From Coriaria nepalensis (lineage: Eukaryota; Streptophyta; Magnoliopsida; Cucurbitales; Coriariaceae), in the NCBI GenBank assembly GCA_027186245.1, contig CP114481.1:49135501-49199500 (forward strand): a stretch of 64,000 nt of DNA, in the 5' to 3' direction. The position numbers and the translations under genes were made by a program. The notes under the pieces are model-generated. The model saw only the letters and a program-made list of their open reading frames with translations. It had not been told where the DNA came from and made no database searches. Every line of letters starts with the position of its first letter. Position 1 is the stretch's first letter. This document shows positions 12,215-24,997 of this stretch, piece after piece.

Positions 12215-14880
12215 GTGAGTAATTTGCAAATAATCATAGCAAGGAAAGTGTGCATTCGTTTAACCTTAAAATCATTTCAATGAGTCATTTCAGGTTAATA
12301 ACATATTTCAAAGCAATTCGAACGAATTCTAGTTTTGCACTACAGACACAACTTTTGTGCATAACTTGCAAATGATCATTCCAAAGAAAGTGTGCATTCA
12401 TTTAACCTTAAAATCATTTCAATCAGTCATTTCAAGTAAATATCAAATTTCAAAGCAATTCGAACGAATTCTATTTTTGCACTACAAACACAACTTTTGT
12501 GCATAACTTGCAAATGATCATTGCAAGGAAAGTGTGCATTCGTTTGACCTTAAAATCATTTCAGTCAGTCATTTTAAGTCAATAACTTATTTCGAAGCAA
12601 TTCGAACGAATTCTATTTTTTCACTACAGACACAAGTTCTGTGCATAACTTGTAAATGATAATTGCAAGGAAAGTGTGTATTCGTTTAACCATAAAATCA
12701 TTTCAATGAGTCATTTCAAGTAAATATCATATTTCAAAGCAATTCGAACGAATTCTGTTTTTGCACTACAAACACAACTTTTGTGAGTAATTTGCAAATA
12801 ATCATAGCAAGGAAAGTGTGCATTCGTTTAACCTTAAAATCATTTCAATGAGTCATTTCAGGTTAATAACATATTTCAAAGCAATTCGAACGAATTCTAG
12901 TTTTGCACTACAGACACAACTTTTGTGCATAACTTGCAAATGATCATTCCAAAGAAAGTGTGCATTCATTTAACCTTAAAATCATTTCAATCAGTCATTT
13001 CAAGTAAATATCAAATTTCAAAGCAATTCGAACGAATTCTATTTTTGCACTACAAACACAACTTTTGTGCATAACTTGCAAATGATCATTGCAAGGAAAG
13101 TGTGCATTCGTTTGACCTTAAAATCATTTCAATCAGTCATTTTAAGTCAAAAACTTATTTCGAAGCAATTCGAACGAATTCTATTTTTGCACTACAGACA
13201 CAAGTTTTGTGCATAACTTGTAAATGATCATTGCAAGGAAAGTGTGTATTCGTTTAACCATAAAATCATTTCAATGAGTCATTTTTCAAGTCAATATCAT
13301 ATTTCAAAGCAATTCGAACGAATTCTATTTTTGCACTACAAAAACATGTTTTGTGCATAACTTGCAAATGATCATTCCAAGGAAAGTGTGCATTCATATA
13401 ACCTTAAAATCATTTCAATCAGTCATTTCAAGTAAATATCATATTTCAAAGCAATTCGAACGAATTTTATTTTTGCACTACAAACACAAGTTTTGTGCAT
13501 AACTTGCAAATGATCATTGCAAGGAAAGTGCGCATTCGTTTGACCTTAAAATCATTTCAATGAGTCATTTCAAGTCAATATCATATTTCAAAGCAATTCG
13601 AACGAATTCTGTTTTTGCACTACAAACACAACTTTTTCGAGTAATTTGCAAATAATCATAGCAAGGAAAGTGTGCATTCGTTTAACCTTAAAATCATTTC
13701 AATGAGTCATTTCAGGTTAATAACATATTTCAAAGCAATTCGAACGAATTCTAGTTTTGCACTACAGACACAACTTTTGTGCATAACTTGCAAATAATCA
13801 TTCCAAAGAAAGTGTGCATTCATTTAACCTTAAAATCATTTCAATCAGTCATTTCAAGTAAATATCAAATTTCAAAGCAATTCGAACGAATTCTATTTTT
13901 GCACTACAAACACAACTTTTGTGCATAACTTGCAAATGATCATTGCAAGGAAAGTGTGCATTCGTTTGACCTTAAAATCATTTCAGTCAGTCATTTTAAG
14001 TCAATAACTTATTTCGAATCAATTCGAACGAATTCTATTTTTTCACTACAGACACAAGTTCTGTGCATAACTTGTAAATGATAATTGCAAGGAAAGTGTG
14101 TATTCGTTTAACCATAAAATCATTTCAATGAGTCATTTCAAGTAAATATCATATTTCAAAGCAATTTGAACGAATTCTGTTTTTGCACTACAAACACAAC
14201 TTTTGTGAGTAATTTGCAAATAATCATAGCAAGGAAAGTGTGCATTCGTTTAACCTTAAAATCATTTCAATGAGTCATTTCAGGTTAATAACATATTTCA
14301 AAGCAATTCGAACGAATTCTAGTTTTGCACTACAGACACAACTTTTGTGCATAACTTGCAAATGATCATTCCAAAGAAAGTGTGCATTCATTTAACCTTA
14401 AAATCATTTCAATCAGTCATTTCAAGTAAATATCAAATTTCAAAGCAATTCGAACGAATTCTATTTTTGCACTACAAACACAACTTTTGTGCATAACTTG
14501 CAAATGATCATTGCAAGGAAAGTGTGCGTTCGTTTGACCTTAAAATCATTTCAATCAGTCATTTTAAGTCAATAACTTATTTCGAAGCAATTCGAACGAA
14601 TTCTATTTTTGCACTACAGACACAAGTTTTGTGCATAACTTGTAAATGATCATTGCAAGGAAGGTGTGTATTCGTTTAACCATAAAATCATTTCAATGAG
14701 TCATTTCAAGTCAATATCATATTTCAAAGCAATTCGAACGAATTCTATTTTTGCACTACAAAAACATGTTTTGTGCATAACTTGCAAATGATCATTCCAA
14801 GGAAAGTGTGCATTCATATAACCTTAAAATCATTTCAATCAGTCATTTCAAGTAAATATCATATTTCAAAGCAGTTCGAA
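12215..14880. repeat. 10-unit higher-order repeat (about 1,422 bp), two copies
   Basis: The 7-unit pattern changes here to A-E-F-G-A-E-F'-B-C-D. The first copy runs 12215 to about 13636, and the second from about 13637 to about 14880, where it is cut off after its C unit. Markers seen in both copies are gataattgcaagg (G), the second E-F' pair with tatttttgcactacag instead of ctattttttcac, and cattcatataacc (C). The first copy carries a 3-bp insertion, gtcatttttcaag, at 13279-13291. The change looks like an E-F'-B segment recombined into the older 7-unit pattern. Confidence 0.85.
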
Positions 14881-15624
14881 CGAATTCTATTTTTGCACTA
14901 CAAACACAACTTTTGTGCATAACTTGCAAATGATCATTGCAAGGAAAGTGTGCATTCTTTTAACCTTAAAATCATTTCAATGAGTCATTTCAAGTCAATA
15001 AATTATTTCAAAGCAAGTCGAACGAATTCTAGTTTTCCACTACAAACACAACTTTTGTGCATAACTTGCAAATGATCATTGCAAGGAAAGTGTGCATTCG
15101 TTTAAAATTAAAATCATTTCAATGAGTCATTTCAAGTCAATAACGTATCTCAAAGCAAGTCGAAAGAATTCTAGTTTTGCACTACAGACCCAACTTTTGT
15201 GCATAACCGGCAAATGATCATTGCAAGGAAAGTGTGCATTTGTTTAACCTTAAAATCATTTCAGAGAGTCATTTCAAGTCAATCACTAATTTCAAAGCAA
15301 TTCGAACGAATTCTATTTTTGCACTACAAACACAAGTTTTGTGCATAACTTGCAAATGATCATTCCAAAGAAAGTGTGCATTCATTTAACCTTAAAATCA
15401 TTTCAATCAGTCATTTCAAGTAAATATAATATTTCAGAGCAATTCGAACGAATTTTATTTTTGCACTACAAACACAAGTTTTGTGCATAACTTGCAAATG
15501 ATCATTGCAAGGAAAGTGCGCATTCGTTTGACCTTAAAATCATTTCAATGAGTCATTTCAAGTCAATACCATATTTCAAAGCAATTCGAACGAATTCTGT
15601 TTTTGCACTACAAACACAACTTTT
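14881..15624. repeat. Diverged (Z-rich) satellite units
   Basis: About five units containing Z markers (ttaaaattaaaatc, gcaagtcgaaag, ctagttttcc, gacccaac) followed by C- and D-like units. The block truncates the second 10-unit copy and precedes the trimer block. It contains no other feature. Confidence 0.8.
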
Positions 15625-16760
15625 GTGAGTAATTTGCAAATAATCATAGCAAGGAAAGTGTGCATTCGTTTAACTTTAAAAATCATTTCAATGAGTCATT
15701 TTAGGTTAATAACATATTTCAAAGCAATTCGAACGAAATCTATTTTTGCACTACAAACACAAGTTTTGTGCATAACTTGCAAATGATCATTGCAAGGAAA
15801 GTGTGCATTCGTTTGACCTTAAAATCATTTCAATCAGTCATTTTAAGTCAATAACTTATTTCGAAGCAATTCGAACGAATTCTATTTTTTCACTACAGAC
15901 ACAAGTTCTGTGCATAACTTGTAAATGATCATTGCAAGGAAAGTGTGTATTCGTTTAACCTTGAAATCATTTCAATGAGTCATTTCAGGTTAATAACATA
16001 TTTCAAAGCAATTCGAACGAAATCTATTTTTGCACTACAAACACAAGTTTTGTGCATAACTTGCAAATGATCATTGCAAGGAAAGTGTGCATTCGTTTAA
16101 CTTTAAAAATCATTTCAATGAGTCATTTTAGGTTAATAACATATTTCAAAGCAATTCGAACGAAATCTATTTTTGCACTACAAACACAAGTTTTGTGCAT
16201 AACTTGCAAATGATCATTGCAAGGAAAGTGTGCATTCGTTTGACCTTAAAATCATTTCAATCAGTCATTTTAAGTCAATAACTTATTTCGAAGCAATTCG
16301 AACGAATTCTATTTTTTCACTACAGACACAAGTTCTGTGCATAACTTGTAAATGATCATTGCAAGGAAAGTGTGTATTCGTTTAACCTTGAAATCATTTC
16401 AATGAGTCATTTCAGGTTAATAACATATTTCAAAGCAATTCGAACGAAATCTATTTTTGCACTACAAACACAAGTTTTGTGCATAACTTGCAAATGATCA
16501 TTGCAAGGAAAGTGTGCATTCGTTTAACTTTAAAAATCATTTCAATGAGTCATTTTAGTTAATAACATATTTCAAAGCAATTCGAACGAAATCTATTTTT
16601 GCACTACAAACACAAGTTTTGTGCATAACTTGCAAATGATCATTGCAAGGAAAGTGTGCATTCGTTTGACCTTAAAATCATTTCAATCAGTCATTTTAAG
16701 TCAATAACTTATTTCGAAGCAATTCGAACGAATTCTATTTTTTCACTACAGACACAAGTT
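15625..16760. repeat. Trimer higher-order repeat (about 426 bp)
   Basis: Three unit types repeat in order: an A-like unit with ttaactttaaaaatc, cattttaggttaat and gaaatctattttt; an F unit ending ctattttttcactac; and a B/A hybrid starting ttgtaaatg and containing aaccttgaaatc and caggttaataac. The cactacagac landmark lies at 15891, 16318 and 16744, spacings of 427 and 426. The extra A in ctttaaaaatc is shared by all A-like members, and in the third it is offset by loss of one g (cattttagttaat). The F and A/X variants link this block to both the 7-unit repeat and the 20-22 kb units. Confidence 0.88.
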
Positions 16761-18860
16761 CTGTGCATAACTTGCAAATGATCATTCCAAGGAAAGTGTG
16801 CATTCATATAACCTTAAAATCATTTCAATCAGTCATTTCAAGTAAATATCATATTTCAAAGCAATTCGAACGAATTCTATTTTTGCACTACAGACACAAC
16901 TTTTGTGCATAACTTGCAAATGATCATTGCAAGGAAAGTGCGCATTCGTTTGACCTTAAAATCATTTCAATGAGTCATTTCAAGTCAATATCATATTTCA
17001 AAGCAATTCGAACGAATTCTGTTTTTGCAGTATAAGCACAACTTTTGTGAGTAATTTGCAAATAATCATAGCAAGGAAAGTGTGCATTCGTTTAACCTTA
17101 AAATCATTTCAATGAGTCATTTCAGGTTAATAACATATTTCAAAGCAATTCGAACGAATTCTATTTTTGCACTACAGACACAAGTTTTGTGCATAACTTG
17201 TAAATGATCATTGCAAGGAAAGTGTGTATTCGTTTAACCATAAAATCATTTAAATGAGTGATTTCGAGTCAATATCATATTTCAAAGCAATTCGAACGAA
17301 TTCTATTTTTGCACTACAAAAACATGTTTTGTGCATAACTTGCAAATGATCATTCCAAGGAAAGTGTGCATTCATTTAACCTTAAAATCATTTCAATCAG
17401 TCATTTCAAGTAAATATCATATTTCAAAGCAATTCGAACGAATTTTATTTTTGCACTACAAACACAACTTTTGTGCATAACTTGCAAATGATCATTGCAA
17501 GGAAAGTGCGCATTCGTTTGACCTTAAAATCATTTGAATGAGTCATTTCAAGTCAATATCATATTTCAAAGCAATTTGAACGAATTCTGTTTTTGCACTA
17601 CAAGCACAACTTTTGTGAGTAATTTGCAAATAATCATAGCAAGGAAAGTGTGCATTCGTTTAACCTTAAAATCATTTCAATGAGTCATTTCAAGTCAATA
17701 TCATATTTCAAAGCAATACGAACGAATTCTGTTTTTGCACTACAAGCACAACTTTTGTGAGTAATTTGCAAATAATCATAGCAAGGAAAGTGTGCATTCG
17801 TTTAACCTTAAAATCATTTCAATGAGTCATTTCAGGTTAATAACATATTTCAAAGCAATTCGAACGAATTCTATTTTTGCACTACAGACACAAGTTTTGT
17901 GCATAACTTGTAAATGATCGTTGCAAGGAAAGTGTGCATTCGTTTAACCATAAAATCATTTCAATGAGTCATTCCAAGTCAATATCATATTTCAAAGCAA
18001 TTCGAACGAATTCTATTTTTGCACTACAAAAACATGTTTTGTGCATAACTTGCAAATGATCATTGCAAGGAAAGTGTGTATTCGTTTAACCATAAAATCA
18101 TTTCAATGAGTGATTTCGAGTCAATATCATATTTCAAATCAATCCGAACGAATTCTATTTTTGCACTACAAAAACATGTTTTGTGCATAACTTGCAAATG
18201 ATCATTCCAAGGAAAGTGTGCATTAATTTAACCTTAAAATCATTTCAATCAGTCATTTCAAGTAAATATCATATTTCAATGCAATTCGAACGAATTTTAT
18301 TTTTGCACTACAAACACAACTTTTGTGCATAACTTGCAAATGATCATTGCAAGGAAAGTGCGCATTCGTTTGACCTTAAAATCATTTCAATGAGTCATTT
18401 CAAGTCAATATCATATTTCAAACCAATTCGAACGAATTCTGTTTTTGCACTACAAGCACAACTTTTGTGAGTAATTTGCAAATAATCATAGCAAGGAAAG
18501 TGTGCATTCGGTTAACCTTAAAATGATTTCAATGAGTCATTTCAAGTCAATATCATATTTCAAAGCAATTCGAACGAATTCTGTTTTTGCACTACAAGCA
18601 CAACTTATGTGAGTAATTTGCAAATAATCATAGCAAGGAAAGTGTGCATTCGTTTAACCTTAAAATCATTTCAATGAGTCATTTCAGGTCAATCACTAAT
18701 TTCAAAGCAATTCGAACGAATTCTATTTTTGCACTACAAAGAAGAGTTTTGTGCATAACTTGCAAATGATCATTCCAAAGAAAGTGTGCATTCATTTAAC
18801 CTTAAAATCATTTCAATCAGTCATTTCAAGTAAATATCATATTTCAAAGCAATTCGTACG
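16761..18860. repeat. A-B-C-D-type satellite units related to 2.2-6.7 kb
   Basis: Roughly fifteen units with normal A, B, C and D markers. They carry the same rare variants as the 2.2-6.7 kb duplication and in the same order: aaatgagtgatttcgag (17252), gaattttattttt C units, aagcacaac D endings, and acaaagaagag (18735). Offsets to the 5.2-6.7 kb copy differ by two units between its left and right parts (11,791 and 12,074 bp), so unit gain or loss followed the duplication. Confidence 0.8.
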
Positions 18861-19990
18861 AATTCTAGTTTTGCACTACAGACACAACTTTTGTGCATAA
18901 CTTGAAATGATCATTGCAACGAAAGTGTGCATTCGTCTAACCTTAAAATCATTTCGATGAGTCATTTCAAGTCAATAACTAATTTCGAAGCAAGTCGAAA
19001 GAATTCTCGTTTTGCACTACAAAGACAAGTTTTGTGCATAACTTGCAAATGATCATTACAAGGAAAGTGTGCATTCGTTTAACCTTAAAATCATTTCAAT
19101 GAGTCATTTCAAGTCAATAACTTATTTCAAAGCAAGTCGAACGAATTCTAGTTTTGCACTACATACACATGTTTTGTGCATAACTGGCAAATGATCATTG
19201 CAAGGAAAGTGTGCATTCGTGTCACCTTAAAATCATTTCAATGAGTCATTTCAAGTGAATCACTAATTTCAAAGCAATTCGAACGAATTCTATTTTTGTA
19301 CTACAGACACAACTTTTCTGCATAACTTGCAAATGATCATTGCAAGGAAAGTGTGCATTCGTTTAAAATTAAAATCATTTCAATGAGTCATTTCAAGTCA
19401 ATAACATATTTCAAAGCAAGTCGAACGAATTCTAGTTTTGCACAACAGACCCAACTTTTGTGCATAACTGGCAAATGATCATTGCAAGGAAAGTGTGCAT
19501 TCGTTTAACCTTAAAATCATTTCAATCAGTCATTTCAAGTAAATATCATATTTCAAAGCAATTCGAACGAATTCTATTTTTGCACTACAGACACAACTTT
19601 TGTGCTTAACTTGCAAATGATCATTGCAAGGAAATTGTGCATTCGTTTGACCTTAAAATCATTTCAATGAGTCATTTCAAGTCAAAAACTTATTTTAAAG
19701 CAATTCGAACGAATTCTATTTTTGTACTACAGACACAAGTTTTGTGCATAACTTGCAAATGATCATTGCAAGGAAAGTGTGCATTCGTTTAACCTTAAAA
19801 TCATTTCAATCAGTCATTTCAAGTCAATAATTTATTTCAAAGCAATTCGAACGAATTCTATTTTTGTACTACAGACACAACTTTTCTGCATAACTTGCAA
19901 ATGATCATTGCAAGGAAAGTGTGCATTCGTTTAAAATTAAAATCATTTCAATGAGTCATTTCAAGTCAATAACATATTTCAAAGCAAGTC
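18861..19990. repeat. Diverged (Z-rich) satellite units
   Basis: Eight units, mostly of class Z, with gcaagtcgaa, ttaaaattaaaatc and ctagttttgcac. Variants shared with 6.9-7.9 kb are tgtgcttaac (19601), aaaaacttattttaaag and tttttgtactacagac, at an offset of about 12,500 bp. One unit near 18903 lacks a base (cttgaaatgatc). Only satellite sequence is present. Confidence 0.82.
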
Positions 19991-21440
19991 GAAAGAATTC
20001 TAGTTTTGCACTACAGACCCAACTTTTGTGCATAACTGGCAAATGATCATTGCAAGGAAAGTGTGCATTCGTTTAACCTTAAAATCATTTCAATGAGTCA
20101 TTTTAGGTTAATAACATATTTCAAAGCAATTCGAACGAAATCTATTTTTGCACTACAAACACAAGTTTTTTGCATAACTTCCACATGATCATTGCAAGGA
20201 AAGTGTGCATTCGTTTAACCTTAAAATCATTTCAATGAGTCATTTCATGTCAATAACTTATTTCAAAGCAATTCAAACGAATTCTATTTTTGCACTACAG
20301 ACACAAGTTCTGTGCATAACTTGTAAATGATCATTGCAAGAAAAGTGTGTATTTGTTTAACCATAAAATCATTTCAATCAGTCATTTCAAGTAAATATCA
20401 TATTTCAAAGCAATTCGAACGAATTCTGTTTTTGCACCTGAAACACAACTTTTGTGAGTAATTTGCAAATAATCATAGCAAGGAAAGTGTGCATTCGTTT
20501 AACCTTAAAATCATTTCAATGAGTCATTTCAGGTTAATAACATATTTCAAAGCAATTCGAACGAATTCTAGTTTTGCACTACAGACACAACTTTTGTGCA
20601 TAACTTGCAAATGATCATTGCAAGGAAAGTGCGCATTCGTTTGACCTTAAAATCATTTCAATGAGTCATTTCAAGTCAATATCATATTTCAAAGCAAGTC
20701 GAAAGAATTCTAGTTTTGCACTACAGACCCAACTTTTGTGCATAACTGGCAAATGATCATTGCAAGGAAAGTGTGCATTCGTTTAACCTTAAAATCATTT
20801 CAATGAGTCATTTTAGGTTAATAACATATTTCAAAGCAATTCGAACGAAATCTATTTTTGCACTACAAACACAAGTTTTTTGCATAACTTCCACATGATC
20901 ATTGCAAGGAAAGTGTGCATTCGTTTAACCTTAAAATCATTTCAATGAGTCATTTCATGTCAATAACTTATTTCAAAGCAATTCGAACGAATTCTATTTT
21001 TGCACTACAAACACAACTTTTGTGCATAACTTGTAAATGATCATTGCAAGAAAAGTGTGTATTTGTTTAACCATAAAATCATTTCAATCAGTCATTTCAA
21101 GTAAATATCATATTTCAAAGCAATTCGAACGAATTCTGTTTTTGCACCTGAAACACAACTTTTGTGAGTAATTTGCAAATAATCATAGCAAGGAAAGTGT
21201 GCATTCGTTTAACCTTAAAATCATTTCAATGAGTCATTTCATGTCAATAACTTATTTCAAAGCAATTCAAACGAATTCTATTTTTGCACTACAGACACAA
21301 GTTCTGTGCATAACTTGTAAATGATCATTGCAAGGAAAGTGTGTATTCGTTTAACCATAAAATCATTTCAATGAGTCATTTCAAGTCAATATCATATTTC
21401 AAAGCAATTCGAACGAATTCTGTTTTTGCACTACAAACAC
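19991..21440. repeat. 5-unit higher-order repeat (710 bp), two copies
   Basis: A five-unit block recurs at exactly 710 bp. Paired landmarks are gaaagaattctag (19991 and 20701), ccacatgatc (20181 and 20891) and the unusual tttgcacctgaaac (cacctg at 20435 and 21145). Unit content is Z, an X unit with gaaatctattttt and acaagttttttgc, a unit with catgtcaataac, a B/G hybrid (gtatttgtttaacc), and an A unit. The second copy has an A/X hybrid junction near 21240, where cattcaggtt is replaced by catttcatgtc. A third, altered set of these variants lies 9 units further on (ccacatgatc at 22169, gcacttgaaac near 22425). Confidence 0.85.
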
Positions 21441-22440
21441 AACTTTTGTGAATAATTTGCAAATAATCATAGCAAGGAAAGTGTGCATTCGTTTAACCAT
21501 AAAATCATTTCAATGAGTCATTTCAAGTCAATATCATATTTCAAAGCAATTCGAACGAATTCTATTTTTGCACTACAAAAACATGTTTTGTGCATAACTT
21601 GCAAATGATCATTCCAAGGAAAGTGTGCATTCATTTAACCTTAAAGTCATTTCAATCAGTCATTTCAAGTAAATATCATATTTCAAAGGAATTCGAACGA
21701 ATTCTATTTTTGCACTACAAAAACATGTTTTGTGCATAACTTGCAAATGATCATTCCAAGGAAAGTGTGCATTCATTTAACCTTAAAGTCATTTCAATCA
21801 GTCATTTCAAGTAAATATCATATTTCAAAGCAATTCGAACGAATTCTATTTTTGCACAACAAACACAACTTTTGTGCATAACTTGCAAATGATCATTGCA
21901 AGGAAAGTGCGCATTCGTTTGACCTTAAAATCATTTCAATGAGTCATTTCAAGTCAATATCATATTTCAAAGCAATTCGAACGAATTCTGTTTTTGCACT
22001 ACAAACACAACTTTTGTTAGTAATTTGCAAATAATCATAGCAAGGAAAGGGTGCATTCGTTTAACCTTAAAATCATTTCGATGAGTCATTTTAGGTTAAT
22101 AACATATTTCAAAGCAATTCGAACGAAATCTATTTTTGCACTACAATCACAAGTTTTTTGCATAACTTCCACATGATCATTGCAAGGAAAGTGTGCATTC
22201 GTTTAACCTTAAAATCATTTCAATGAGTCATTTCAAGTCAATAACTTATTTCAAAGCAATTCGAACGAATTCTATTTTTGCACTACAAACACAACTTTTG
22301 TGCATAACTTGTAAATGATCATTGCAAGAAAAGTGTGTATTTGTTTAACCATAAAATCATTTCAATCAGTCATTTCAAGTAAATATCATATTTCAAAGCA
22401 ATTCGAACGAATTCTGTTTTTGCACTTGAAACACAACTTT
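21441..22440. repeat. Mixed satellite units
   Basis: Seven units: one with gtgaataattt (21448), C units with ttaaagtc, a D unit, an A unit with gttagtaattt, and X units. The gtgaataattt and aaaggaattcg variants recur 1,562 bp (11 units) further on, at 23010 and about 23247. No other feature is visible. Confidence 0.8.
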
Positions 22441-24997
22441 TGTGAGTAATTTGCAAATAATCATAGCAAGGAAAGTGTGCATTCGTTTAACATTAAAATC
22501 ATTTCAATGAGTCATTTCAGGTTAATAACATATTTCAAAGTAATTCGAACGAATTCTAGTTTTGCACTACAGACACAACTTTTGTCCATAACTTGCAAAT
22601 GATAATTCCAAAGAAAGTGTGCATTCATTTAACCTTAAAATCATTTCAATCAGTCATTTCAAGTAAATATCAGATTTCAAAGCACTTCGAACGAATTCTA
22701 TTTTTGCACTACAAACACAACTTTTGTGCATAACTTGCAAATGATCATTGCAAGGTAAGTGTGCATTCGTTTGACCTTAAAATCATTTCACTCAGTCATT
22801 TTAAGTCAATAACTTATTTCGAAGCAATTCAAACGAATTCTATTTTTGCACTACAGACACAAGTTCTGTGCATAACTTGTAAATGATCATTGCAAGGAAA
22901 GTGTGTATTCGTTTAACCATAAAATCATTTCAATGAGTCATTTCAAGTCAATATCATATTTCAAAGCAATTCGAACGAATTCTGTTTTTGCACTATAAAC
23001 ACAACTTTTGTGAATAATTTGCAAATAATCATAGCAAGGAAAGTGTGCATTCGTTTAACCATAAAATCATTTCAATGAGTCATTTCAAGTCAATATCATA
23101 TTTCAAAGCAATTCGAACGAATTCTATTTTTGCACTACAAAAACATGTTTTGTGCATAACTTGCAAATGATCATTCCAAGGAAAGTGTGCATTCATTTAA
23201 CCTTAAAGTCATTTCAATCAGTCATTTCAAGTAAATATCATATTTCAAAGGAATTCGAACGAATTTTATTTTTGCACTACAAAAACATGTTTTGTGCATA
23301 ACTTGCAAATGATCATTCCAAGGAAAGTGTGCATTCATTTAACCTTAAAGTCATTTCAATGAGTCATTTCAAGTCAATATAATATTTCAAAGCAATTCGA
23401 ACGAATTCTGTTTTGGCACTACAAACACAACTTTTGTGAGTAATTTGCAAATAATCATAGCAAGGAAAGTGTGCATTCGTTTAACCTTAAAATCATTTCA
23501 ATGAGTCATTTCAGGTTAATAACATATTTCAAAGCAATTCGAACGAATTCTATTTTTGCACTACAGACACAAGTTTTGTGCATAACTTGTAAATGATCAT
23601 TGCAAGGAAAGTGTGTATTCGTTTAACCATAAAATCATTTAAATGAGTGATTTCGAGTCAATATCATATTTCAAAGCAATTCGAACGAATTCTATTTTTG
23701 CACTACAAAAACATGTTTTGTGCATAACTTGCAAATGATCATTCCAAGGAAAGTGTGCATTCATTTAACCTTAAAATCATTTCAATCAGTCATTTCAAGT
23801 AAATATCATATTTCAAAGCAATTCGAACGAATTTTATTTTTGCACTACAAACACAACTTTTGTGCATAACTTGCAAATGATCATTGCAAGGAAAGTGCGC
23901 ATTCGTTTGACCTTAAAATCATTTCAATGAGTCATTTCAAGTCAATATCATATTTCAAAGCAATTCGAACGAATTCTGTTTTTGCACTACAAACACAACT
24001 TTTGTGAGTAATTTGCAAATAATCATAGCAAGGAAAGTGTGCATTCGTTTAACCATAAAATCATTTCAATGAGTCATTTCAGGTTAATAACATATTTCAA
24101 AGCAATTCGAACGAATTCTATTTTTGCACTACAGACACAAGTTTTGTGCATAACTTGTAAATGATCATTGCAAGGAAAGTGTGTATTCGTTTAACCATAA
24201 AATCATTTCAATGAGTGATTTCAAGTCAATATCATATTTCAAAGCAATTCGAACGAATTCTATTTTTGCACTACAAAAACATGTTTTGTGCATAACTTGC
24301 AAATGATCATTCCAAGGAAAGTGTGCATTCGTTTGACCTTAAAATCATTTCACTCAGTCATTTTAAGTCAATAACTTATTTCGAAGCAATTCAAACGAAT
24401 TCTATTTTTGCACTACAGACACAAGTTCTGTGCATAACTTGTAAATGATCATTGCAAGGAAAGTGTGCATTCGTTTAACCTTAAAATCATTTCAATGAGT
24501 CATTTCAGGTTAATAACATATTTCAAAGCAATTCGAACGAATTCTATTTTTGCAGTACAGACACAAGTTTTGTGCATAACTTGTAAATGATCATTGCAAG
24601 GAAAGTGTGTATTCGTTTAACCATAAAATCATTTCAATGAGTCATTTCAAGTCAATATCATATTTCAAAGCAATTCGAATGAATTCTATTTTTGTACTAC
24701 AAAAACATGTTTTGTGCATAACTTGCAAATGATCATTCCTAGGAAAGTATGCATTCATTTAACCTTAAAATCATTTCAATCAGTCATTTCAAGTAAATAT
24801 CATATTTCAAAGCAATTCGAACGAATTCTATTTTTGCACAACAAACACAACTTTTGAGCATAACTTGCAAATGATCATTGCAAGGAAAGTGCGCATTCGT
24901 TTGACCTTAAAATCATTTCAATGAGTCATTTCAAGTCAATATAATATTTCAAAGCAATTCGAACGAATTCTGTTTTTGCACTACAAACACAACTTTT
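22441..24997. repeat. Copy of the window's left edge, then A-B-C-D-like units
   Basis: Bases 22441-23100 match 1-660 in register, including cagatttcaaagcacttcg. The rest is A-B-C-D order with C units carrying ttaaagtc, and again the aaatgagtgatttcgag variant (23641) found near 2.6, 5.5 and 17.3 kb. Two F-like units with cactcagtcattttaag (near 22790 and 24350) share a rare substitution, which points to a local copy event. No unique sequence is present. Confidence 0.82.
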
